A stretch of 64,000 nt of DNA from Bugulina stolonifera (lineage: Eukaryota; Bryozoa; Gymnolaemata; Cheilostomatida; Bugulidae): the NCBI GenBank assembly GCA_935421135.1, contig OW285187.1, positions 34,784,818 through 34,848,817 of the forward strand. The letters are read 5' to 3'. Within the stretch, counting starts at the first letter, position 1. Every line of letters begins with the position of its first letter. The notes below the pieces were generated by a model. That model did not search any database and had not been told where the DNA came from. It worked only from the letters and a program-made list of their open reading frames with translations. The position numbers were made by a program, and so were the translations under genes. Of the stretch, positions 13,101 to 25,100 are shown one piece after another.

Positions 13101-16100
13101 ATGCAGGTGAAAAGGGTTCAGCTGGAGAAAGAGGACAGAGTGGAACACCTGGACAACCAGGGAGTCGTGGAGAGACTGGAAGTGATGGAAGTCCTGGAAG
13201 ACCTGGATTGCCAGGTTAGAATATAAACCAACTCAGTAGTCCTATCCAGTCACGGCATGTATTTGACTGGCAATATTCATAACATAATGTAAGGGAAACC
13301 GTAAATAATTACTACATGTATAAATATTAATACATGTATGTTCTATGTTCTATTATTTGTAGGTGCTAAAGGGAATTCTGGGAGACCTGGAGAAAGAGGT
13401 TCACCTGGGGCTGATGGATATGATGGTAGAGATGGGGAGAGTGGCCGCCCAGGAGAGAGAGGATCACCTGGAGCACCCGGTAGAGACGGTGTCCGCGGAA
13501 ATGATGGCAGGCCAGGAAGGGATGGAAACGATGGCAGAGATGGACAGGATGGATACCCTGGGAGAGATGGCTCACCGGGAAGATCAGGTGAACGCGGTAG
13601 TCCTGGTCAACCTGGTCAAAGAGGTCAAAATGGATATTCAGGAAGAGACGGAGAGAGAGGTCAAGCCGGGCAGCCTGGAACACCAGGCTATGATGGTAGA
13701 CCGGGTGAAAGAGGTCGAGATGGTCACCCTGGAGATAGAGGCGCTCCAGGGTATTCTGGAAAAGATGGAGCAAAGGGTGACAAAGGCACACCTGGTTCTC
13801 CCGGTACACCAGGAGTTGATGGTAAGGATGGTTTTGATGGACTTGATGGTAGAGATGGGGAAACGGGACAACCAGGACAACCTGGCATTCCAGGTGAACC
13901 AGGTGCTGATGGACAACAGGGAGATAGGGGAGCAGATGGAGCTCCAGGAGCTAGAGGCTACGATGGTAGAGATGGTGCACCTGGTGAAAGGGGACGTGAT
14001 GGAGATTCTGGAGTGCCCGGGGAGCATGGCCAACCTGGTGAACCAGGAAGGAGAGGAGATAGAGGAGAAGTAGGTTCACCTGGTAGAGATGGGGTTGATG
14101 GAAGGAATGGGGAACCAGGACGACAGGGAGAGCCAGGGAGACCAGGAGCTTCTGGTCTTGATGGTGCTGATGGATTTGATGGACGTGATGGACAAGATGG
14201 CCAACCAGGTAGGGATGGACAGAAAGGTGAGGGTGGTGCGCCAGGAAGTAAAGGGGAGCAAGGTCAGACTGGTGATAGAGGCAGGGATGGTCAACCTGGA
14301 AATCCAGGGATAGCAGGTCAGCCCGGAGATCGTGGTGAACCTGGTGAAGCAGGTGAAACTGGTCGACCTGGTCGAAATGGCTATGATGGCAAAGATGGAC
14401 AGGATGGAATACCTGGTTTACCAGGGCAAGATGGGGTACCAGGGTTAAAAGGAGAACAAGGTCAGCCTGGAGCAAGGGGCTATGATGGAGCAGATGGTGA
14501 ACCAGGAAAAGATGGAAATCCTGGAGAACCTGGTGCACCAGGTCAACCAGGTAAACCAGGTGATAAAGGTCTTGATGGGTATCCTGGACAACCGGGGAAC
14601 CCTGGTATGAGAGGTAGTGATGGATATCCTGGTGAAGATGGCTCTCCTGGAAGAGATGGTAAACCAGGGAGAGCTGGTGAGAAAGGAACTCCTGGTAGAG
14701 ATGGCATTGATGGACATGATGGGGCGCCAGGTTCACCTGGTCGTTCAGGCGAGAGAGGACAGCCAGGGCAACGTGGACAACCTGGAGAAATAGGGCAGGA
14801 TGGCAACCCTGGAAGAGATGGTAACCCTGGGAGAGATGGTGAGAGAGGTCAAGATGGCAGACCAGGTTATCCTGGCAGAGATGGACAAGATGGAAGACCT
14901 GGTGACCGTGGTGCTGATGGTTTGCCTGGTGCTTCAGGAAATAATGGACAAGATGGTGCTAAGGGAGATCGTGGAGAGCCAGGAGCACCAGGTAGAGATG
15001 GTAGAAATGGCCAAGATGGGTTTGATGGACAGGATGGTAGAGATGGACAACCAGGGAAAGATGGAAACACAGGACTTGCCGGCATTCCTGGACTAGATGG
15101 AAAGCCCGGTGATAAAGGAGCTAGTGGATTGCCAGGTAGCCCTGGGTCACCTGGTGAAACTGGCAGTCCAGGGGTTCCAGGCAGAGATGGTAGTGATGGT
15201 GCGCCAGGGCCAAAGGGTGCTCAAGGAATACCTGGAAAAGATGGTGCTGCTGGACCACAAGGCTTACAAGGATTCTCTGGTGAACCTGGTCTACCTGGAG
15301 TCAAGGGAGAAAAAGGAGCTGATGGTGAACCTGGGAGAAATGGACAAGATGGGTTTGATGGGAGAGATGGCTTGCCTGGTATAAAAGGTGAATCTGGTTT
15401 ACCAGGGTCACCTGGTAGAGATGGAGAGCCGGGTGAACAAGGTTAGTTGGGCTAATATTTCTGTTGGATAAATAAGTGCGAAATCTACAAATAATGTGCA
15501 TTTTTTATAATATTCTGACAGTTTTGCACATTGCCAATTTAATGTCTTTTTTGGAAGCATTCAGTTTAAGGTTTACACACAGTAGCTACAAATGTATACA
15601 TTAGTTAATAGCCTATGTAGCATATTATACTGTACTTCTGTGTAAAGTGATCATATCATGTTTGTGAAGGCCGATCAGCGGAGTGACGTGTTTAACGATG
15701 TAATATTGTATGCAATTGACTAATCCACTGTTAATGGTCAGGTCAATCTGGAAATAAGGGTGATAAGGGGGAGTCCGGAAGAGATGGTGCACCTGGTGAG
15801 AGCGGTTTCGATGGCCAGGATGGGAAAGATGGGTCACCAGGTCAGATGGGAAAGCCTGGTAGAGATGGGCAAGATGGATATCCTGGCTCAAGAGGTTCAC
15901 CTGGAAGGCCAGGTGAAAGAGGACAGCCAGGACAACGTGGACAACCTGGGGAAAGAGGACAAGGTGGCAACCCTGGAAGAGATGGTAACCCTGGGAGAGA
16001 TGGTGAGAGAGGTCAAGATGGCAGACCAGGTTATTCTGGAAGAGATGGACAAGATGGAAGACCTGGTGACCGTGGTGCTGATGGTTTACCAGGTGCTCCA

Positions 16101-19100
16101 GGAAATGACGGATTGGATGGTGCTAAGGGAGATCGTGGAGAGCCAGGAGCACCAGGTAGAGATGGTAGAAATGGTAAAGACGGATTTGATGGACAGGATG
16201 GTAGAGATGGACAACCTGGAACTCGAGGTTATGATGGATCAGATGGAAGACCAGGTAATTAGTAATTATATAAAAATTAGTAGTAAAAAAACTTAATATT
16301 AGGATGTAAATATAAATAATTACCCTTCAGGTTGTAATGTATAACCTATGCAAATTTACTGCTTTTCATGGATACAGAGTGCAAGTGAATGCACTAATAC
16401 ATGTATGCACACTGACACTGTATAGGCATGTGTCCATGTGCCTCTGTAGCTCTGCTAGTATATGGTATATGTACTTATATTATAATTCACTTCAACTATA
16501 ACTAATATTAAATAATAAAACCCCTTTAGGGGCGGTTGGTGCACCTGGTGAAAAAGGCAGTCCCGGTGAAAATGGAAGGGATGGAGAAGACGGCCAACCT
16601 GGTTTACGAGGTCAAGACGGTACACCTGGTCAACGTGGCTTACCGGGTGCTTCAGGCCGTGACGGAAAAGATGGTACCAATGGCTATCCTGGGCAGCCAG
16701 GTGAAAGAGGGGAACCTGGTGAAAGAGGAACACCTGGGCAGCCGGGCAGAGATGGTTATCCTGGACGAGATGGTTCTCCAGGTCAAAGAGGGAACAACGG
16801 ACGACAAGGAAATCCAGGACAAAAAGGGCAAGCAGGTGTAAAAGGTTCCGACGGTAGAGATGGAAACCCAGGTAGAGATGGTGAGAGAGGTCAAGATGGC
16901 AGACCAGGAAATCCAGGCAGAGACGGACAAGATGGAAGACCTGGTGACCGTGGTGCTGATGGCCGTCCGGGAGCACCAGGTAGAGATGGTCAAGATGGCT
17001 CTAAGGGAGATCGTGGGGTGCCAGGCACATCAGGTAGAGATGGTAGGAATGGCCAAGATGGATTTGATGGACAAGATGGTAGAGATGGACAGCCAGGGAG
17101 AGATGGTAATCCAGGCAAGTCTAGTTACAATCTGTTTGTAATACAACTGAAATACGCTGTTATTTGATTGGTTAAACTCGCCACATCTCCTTTAATTTTA
17201 TCATATCAATATTTTTTGTAGGTGATCGGGGCTCTCAAGGGCAAGATGGGCAACCAGGAAGAACAGGTGAAAGAGGAGAGCCAGGACAACATGGACAACC
17301 TGGAGAAAGAGGACAAGATGGAAATTCAGGCAGAGATGGAAACCCTGGGAGAGATGGTGAGAGAGGTCATGATGGCAGACCAGGTAGCCCAGGCAGAGAT
17401 GGACAAGATGGAAGGCCTGGTGACCGCGGCGCTGATGGCAGACCTGGAGCACCAGGTAGAGATGGTCAAGATGGTTCCAATGGAAATCGTGGTGAACAAG
17501 GAGCACGAGGTAAAGATGGTAGAAATGGCCAAGATGGATTTGATGGGCAGGATGGTAGAGACGGAAAGCCAGGAAATGTTGGGAGACCAGGTAATTTAAT
17601 TTTGTCCTCCATTTTTAATTTGGTGACAAGGCTAATTGTTAATATGAAAGAACGTCCCTAAGTACCGATTTGTGAAACTGTGAAACCTGTAACAGAAACG
17701 GAGTTGCGCTAAATTATTCATACTATTGTTGGGTATAATATTTTGTGCTTCTTTAAAATGATTGTGTGTAGTTAGCTAATTTCCTGCATATACAGATTTA
17801 GTGACTGTATTTTTATTATAGGAACTTCTGGAGAACCTGGAAGAGACGGTATCAATGGATTACCTGGTGCACAAGGAGATAAAGGGGAGAAAGGCACCTC
17901 TGGCCAAAATGGTGATAAAGGAGCTAGTGGTTCACCAGGACGAGATGGTACAAATGGACGAGATGGATATCCTGGACAGCGAGGACAAGATGGTAGAGAT
18001 GGTCAAAAGGGTGCTGATGGAAGACCTGGCCAACCAGGGCGTGATGGCCAGGATGGATCTCCTGGTAGGGCTGGTGTCAAAGGTTCAGAAGGTAGAAAAG
18101 GAGACTCCGGTGAACCAGGTGTTGACGGACATCCTGGATTACCTGGTGAGCGTGGAAATGATGGACAACCTGGACGACCAGGTTTTAGAGGACAAAATGG
18201 ACAACGTGGTGAGCCAGGTGCAAGAGGCGAACCAGGTCAACCTGGCTTACGAGGTGAAGATGGGCAAGATGGACAAAGTGGCAGAAATGGAAAAGATGGG
18301 TTTGATGGGCAAGATGGGAAGGATGGTTTACCAGGAGCACCTGGGGAACGAGGAAAAGATGGCCAACCAGGACAAGATGGCCATCCAGGTAGGAATGGTG
18401 AAGATGGGATTCCAGGCCAACCAGGGGAGAAAGGTTCAAATGGTCAGAAAGGCTCGAATGGGAGTGATGGTGCACCAGGTGTAAATGGTAGAGATGGCTT
18501 TGATGGACAATCTGGGGAACCAGGTCGTGATGGAAGACCTGGACAAGATGGATTTGATGGCCAGCCAGGTAAAGATGGTCGACCTGGCAGTAGAGGCGAT
18601 GTTGGAAGACCTGGTCAACCTGGAAAAGATGGTCAGCCAGGAGCCAAGGGATCACCAGGTCCAGCTGGCTCAAGAGGGCAACCAGGTGCACGTGGAAGTC
18701 CTGGAGAAAGAGGTTCACAAGGGCAACCAGGATCACCTGGTAATCCCGGTAGAGATGGTTACCCAGGAGAAAGAGGTGCTCCAGGTTTACCAGGTCAAAG
18801 AGGGCAACCTGGTCAAAATGGAGATGATGGTCTAAAAGGGCAGGATGGTCAAGATGGCTTTCCAGGAAGAGATGGTAATCCAGGCAGAAATGGACAAGCT
18901 GGAAAACCAGGTGATAGAGGCATTCCAGGTCAGCGAGGTGAACCTGGTCAGCGCGGAACCCCAGGGAGACCTGGTCAAAGAGGATCTCCAGGGAGGCCTG
19001 GTGAAAGAGGGAAAGATGGTCTGGATGGAGCTATTGGTGACCGAGGGCTCAAAGGGGACAAGGGGGTAAGTGGAAATGAAGGACATGATGGACAAGATGG

Positions 19101-22100
19101 CAGAGACGGATTTGATGGGAGACCTGGTCAAAGAGGGGAACCTGGCGTTCCTGGTAGAGAGGGAAGAAAAGGCAATAATGGTGCACCTGGCAGAGATGGT
19201 CAAGATGGAAAGATTGGCTCTCCTGGTCAGCGAGGATTCAATGGTGACCAAGGGCCTACAGGAGAAAAGGGATCGCCTGGGTCTGATGGGAGGCCAGGTA
19301 GAAATGGCAGTGATGGACGACCTGGTGAAAGAGGTAGAGATGGTTCTCCTGGGAGGAATGGAGTTGATGGTTTTCCCGGCCAGCAAGGAAAACCTGGTGA
19401 GAGAGGATTCCAAGGCAAAGATGGCTTTGATGGTAGAGATGGAGCCGCTGGTGAGAAAGGAAATCCCGGCACACCTGGTAGAGATGGTAGGTCAAGTATA
19501 AAAGTACATACATTGTACATAGTACATTGTATATAAAGCAACATACTTATTGTATAATGTATCTTCAAAGATAAATTCCTTGCTAAAAATACATTATATA
19601 ATATATAGAAAATGGCCAAAACCCCTAACATTCAGTAAGGCGCAAGGTGGCCATAATAAGAGGGGTGCCCTCATGTGCAGTTCGCTCAGAGCATGTCTAC
19701 TGCTCACCCGTGAAGCTTCCTTTTTTAAGGTTGCTTAGCTGGTGTAGTGGTAGCATGTTCTGTTCACTGTGCTAGGCGATTAGGTGCCGTAGAGGCCCCG
19801 GGTTCAAACCCCAGTCAGAGACTGGTATTTTCATGGATTTGAAACAAGTCTCTGACTGCTCAAAGATAAATTGCTTGCTAAAAATAGATTATACAATATA
19901 TAGAAAATGGCCAAACCCCCTAATATACTTATTCCATTCATTGTTTTGTTTTTCCTAGCACTGTTCTGTAAAAGCAATGTTGGTATATGCCAAATAATAG
20001 AATTACAAATATTGCATTATTGCTTGTGCGAGAACTGTGTCAGAAGTAATGGCAAATAAAATTGCCTACATCTGCATGTATAATTACAGGCTTGTATTAC
20101 TTGCAACTTTATTGGATCGCTTTCAAAATGTCAACTGTAACTTCATATTTGCATTTATATTATCAATTATATTATTATATACTGTACTATTTCCAGTTAT
20201 ATTTTATCTATTCGTAGGAAATAGTGGACAGCCAGGTCAAAGAGGTGCACCTGGTTCACCTGGATTCAGAGGCAAACCAGGAAAGCCTGGACAACAAGGA
20301 TCTCCTGGTTTTCGAGGAAATAATGGACGTGATGGGCAACCGGGTCGCCAAGGAGAACGTGGAGCTCCTGGCCAACGTGGTTTACCAGGAAGTCCTGGGC
20401 GAGATGGCCATCCTGGTCAAGATGGATTTCCAGGGCGCCAAGGAGACCGTGGCCTGCCTGGAGAAAATGGGACACCTGGCAGGATTGGTGCACCAGGCAA
20501 TGATGGGAACCCAGGAAGAGAAGGACAACCAGGGCGTCCTGGAGAAAATGGCTTAGATGGAAGAAGAGGAGCCACTGGTGCCTCTGGGAGCAAAGGTGCC
20601 TCCGGAAATCCAGGACAGCGTGGTCAACCGGGGCAAAGAGGTATTGCAGGCAGCAGGGGACAGCCTGGAAATCCAGGTAGAGATGGAAGCCCTGGCCGCC
20701 GTGGATCACCAGGCACCCGAGGTTTTGATGGAGTACCTGGGAATTCTGGTCGTGATGGAAGACCAGGTCGAGATGGTAGGCCGGGCATTAGGGGATCACC
20801 TGGACCGAATGGACAACAAGGAATCAAAGGTGAGAGAGGTATTCCTGGTTTTACTGGTTCTGCTGGTCCTAGAGGTGCACCAGGCACACCCGGAGAGCCA
20901 GGCCAAATGGGGGCGACAGGTCTCCCTGGTCGTCCTGGATTAGATGGATTCCCTGGCCAACCAGGAAGACGTGGTGATCATGGTCAGGCAGGTGTCGATG
21001 GAGAAAGGGGAAGTACAGGAGCAATCGGCGCTACTGGCAGAACTGGACAGCCTGGTCGCCAAGGATATCCTGGTGATAGGGGAAACCCAGGGCTTGACGG
21101 TGAAAAAGGAAATGAAGGTATCAGGGGCACACCTGGGGCACCTGGGAGAGATGGATTTCCAGGGAGAACAGGAGATCGAGGCGCTCCTGGTTATCCAGGC
21201 CTACCAGGACCGATGGGGCTCCCTGGTATACCAGGCAGAACTGGTGCTACCGGAAGAGTTGGAGCTACAGGTGTTGCACAGGATGGCGCTACAGGAGCGA
21301 CTGGTGTTAAAGGCCAAAAAGGTGAAAGTGGTATTTGGGGTAGCGATGGTGCCACCGGAGCTACAGGAAGGCCTGGAGCTCCTGGATTCAGAGGACAGCC
21401 GGGACTACCTGGTGCTGATGGTGTACCAGGTCCTCAAGGTCTTCCAGGTATCAAAGGAGACTTTGGAGCAAATGGCTTTGATGGTGAGCAAGGTGCTACT
21501 GGAGCGCCTGGTAGAATAGGGTCAACTGGTTCACCTGGTTTAAGAGGTTTTCCAGGCATAAAAGGGAATGAGGGTGTTGCGGGATTTGATGGAGAACCTG
21601 GATCTACTGGTAGTACAGGTCGACCGGGTAATCCAGGTCTAGTTGGAAAAACAGGAGCTACTGGGAAGCAAGGACAGAAGGGTGAACCTAATACTGAACC
21701 TGGTAAAGATGGAGCACCTGGAGCGCCTGGTTTGCCTGGTGTACCTGGAGAACAAGGACTTCCTGGGTTACGAGGCTTTTCTGGAGAACCTGGCTTACCA
21801 GGATTTAAAGGTGAATCAGGAGCATTTGGATTCGATGGTGCTACTGGTGCAACTGGTCTTCCAGGGTTCGATGGTGCTCCAGGCCCAACAGGTCGACCTG
21901 GACGTCCTGGATTAAAAGGAGAACCTGGTGAGGGTCAGGATGGTGAAACTGGATCCACCGGTGCAACTGGCCCACGAGGTCAAAGAGGCTTCATTGGTCC
22001 CCGTGGGTTTCCAGGTGAACCTGGTGATGGTAGTGATGGAAGTACAGGAGCAACTGGTGCTACTGGTGCTTCAGGGAGGGCAGGAGAAACAGGTAGAATT

Positions 22101-25100
22101 GGTTTACCGGGATTAAAAGGTGAACCTGGTGAGTTTTCAGAAGGAATTTTGGGTGCAACTGGTGCAACTGGACGTAGAGGTTTCAAAGGCGCCAAAGGGG
22201 CACCAGGTGAAGGAGGAGATGGAGCTCCGGGACCAACAGGACTTCCAGGATTACCGGGGATTAAAGGAGAAGTGGGATTTCCAGGATTACCGGGTTTTGA
22301 TGGACTTCGTGGCTATCCGGGCCACAAAGGCGAACCTGGCGCTCCTGGTGTGTCTGGCGGTGGAACAGGTGCAACTGGTGTAAGGGGTGCTCCAGGTGCA
22401 CCAGGACCAAGAGGCTTCCGAGGCCGTAAGGGAGAGTCTGGAGTGCAAGGCATAAATGGTCTACTCGGTGCACCAGGAGTTCCTGGTGCAACAGGCCCTC
22501 AGGGTAGGAGTGGTCGGCCTGGTAGACCTGGACAGAAAGGTGAACAAGGGCCAATGGGTCTGCAGGGATTACCAGGTGATGGAGGTCCAGGATCAGTAGG
22601 AGCAACTGGTGCAACTGGGCGAATGGGTGTTCCTGGAGGAAAAGGTGATATTGGATTACCTGGATTCGATGGAGAAAAGGGAGATATTGGAGTACCTGGC
22701 TCAGTTGGAGAGCCTGGCCTACGAGGTTGGTGTTTAGACCTTGAGAGAATTGAATAATGTTCTGGTTATCTACGTAATATTCACATAAATGTTTACAATA
22801 GAATCAAAAGGAATTTTGTTGCCATTTTCAATAAATCTATACGGTTAGCCATTTGTCTCTTTATTATTCACAAAAGATTATAAGATATTGGGCGTATTGT
22901 GTAATATTTGCAATTCACATGTATCATAGATAGGTTATTCATATATTTACTGCATATTCATGTATGTACACCAATATAAAATACATATTCGATTGTAGGG
23001 CGGCCTGGAACACCTGGAGAAAAAGGTGAGAGAGGTGAACCTGGAGGAGGATTTGGTGGACTTGGAGCCACTGGACCTAAAGGTGACCGTGGACGACCCG
23101 GTGCTGTTGGTAAAGTAGGCAGACCTGGGGAGAAAGGATTGTCTGGTGAAAAAGGATTTAGTGGACCTGCTGGGGCACAAGGAAGACCAGGTGCACCTGG
23201 TATCAAAGGAGATGTTGGCCCAGTTGGCCTTCCTGGAGCTCGGGGTGCAACTGGTGAAAGAGGCTTACCTGGAATAAAAGGGGAGCCTGCAGGCTTTGAA
23301 CTAGGTGGTGATGGCATTGGTGCAACAGGTGCTACTGGTGCAAGAGGGTTTCAAGGTCTCAAAGGACTACCTGGTGACCCAGGAAGTGATGGCATCAATG
23401 GATTAAATGGAAGAAAGGGTGCCTCTGGCTCTCCAGGGTTAAAAGGTGAAGCTGGTGTCCCTGGACAACCTGGAGTTGATGGAAACCCCGGTGAACAGGG
23501 AGCACCAGGTATGAAAGGTGCTGCTGGTGCCAAAGGAACACCAGGTGACCGAGGACCTCGTGGACGTAATGGTGCAGCATCTGAAGCTGGTGCTACTGGA
23601 GCTACTGGTACAAGAGGTAGTCCAGGTGTTAAAGGAGAGCAAGGTGACATAGGACCTGTTGGTCAGGCTGGTCCTAAAGGAGATTTTGGGTCACCAGGAG
23701 CTAAAGGTGTTATGGGTAGCCCAGGAGCAAAAGGGCTTCCAGGAGAATCTGGGTTCAATGGTGCGAATGGAGCCACCGGAGCGACCGGTAAAAGGGGACT
23801 CCAAGGAAAGAAAGGAGTAGTTGGCCAAAAAGGTGCCATTGGTCAACTTGGTGCTAAAGGTGCTATTGGAGATAGAGGTCCTAAAGGTGTACGTGGAGAC
23901 ATTGGTGCCCAGGGAGCTAAAGGAATAAGAGGGGATGTTGGAGCAAATGGAAAGGATGGAAAATTTGCAGTTAATGTAAATGAATGTCTGGTTGACAATG
24001 GCGGATGTTCCGATGTCTGTATCAATACCTTGGGGGGTTACTACTGTGCATGTAGAAAAGGTTACAAGCTGAGGAAATCACCTGCACCTTCATGTGATGG
24101 TAAGGAAGCTATCCAGTATAATTCTCATTTATCTGGCTGAAACTAAATAGCTGTTGACTTCATATAAATTTATGTAGCACAATCATGTACATGTACAATG
24201 TACAACAATATAGCATTTATTGTCAGATAGTGTGATATACTTTACAAAACACACGAGAAGCAGATATACACAACACATAAGCAGGTAAATCTTATTGCGT
24301 TTCAATCCTGAAGTGCAAAGTACATGTATTGGAAAATGTTGGTGCGAGCAAGTATCTTAATAATGAATAGTAAGACAAGGCGCATTTTTATCTTTTTGTT
24401 GACTCCTTCTATTTCGATGTATTTCCATACATCATCATCAGATGATGTATGGAAATACATCGAAATGTAAGGAGTCAACAAAAATATAAAAATGCGTCTC
24501 GTCTTACTATTCATTATAAAGCACATTTAGATTTTGGTTATCATTATTACATGTAAATAAAATCACATATAATTATAACATCTGCTTGCTTTACATTTCA
24601 CTTCAGCTGGAACCATTTATTGTGACACTTACTTCTACTATGGTAAACTGTGCTACTGCAAGGAAGGAGGCATTGCAACACCTGTCAATGGTACTACCTG
24701 TGGTGACGTTGATGAGTGCGCAGTAGATAATGGTGGCTGTGAGCATTCTTGTCGTAATGAGCTTGGTGGTCACTTGTGCTTCTGCAAACCGGGCTACGCA
24801 CTTGCAGACGATGGGAAGAGTTGCCAGGACATAAACGAGTGTCGAGGTAGTAGCCATCAGTGTAGTGACCAGTGTGTTAACACCCCCGGAGGATACTACT
24901 GCTCATGTCCTTCTAACAAGGAGATGACACAATCCCCACACTCTCTCATCTCTAGTTGCTCCAATAGAGGTACACTGTAAATCTCTTTACTAATTGGTAA
25001 CATTTTATTTGACTCATTAGTTTTTAAATGCCAATACAGTTGTATCACAGTAGGCCGATGTGTTTTCTGAGTTGGGCACATGACTAAGTAATAGATGAGA

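Noticed and set aside
13363..15501. Additional methionine- or leucine-rich frames inside the collagen exons
   Set aside because: Out-of-register shadows of Gly-X-Y DNA. Only the +1 Gly frame is continuous through splice phases.
19736..19819. A functional tRNA gene
   Set aside because: A- and B-box-like sequences exist, but the acceptor and anticodon stems do not form convincingly, and a related fragment elsewhere fits a SINE better.
20037..20217. Upstream ATG as the start of a separate collagen gene
   Set aside because: The 20037-20217 translation shows no collagen pattern, and a good acceptor (TTCGTAG at 20217) in phase 1 joins exon 12 to exon 11.
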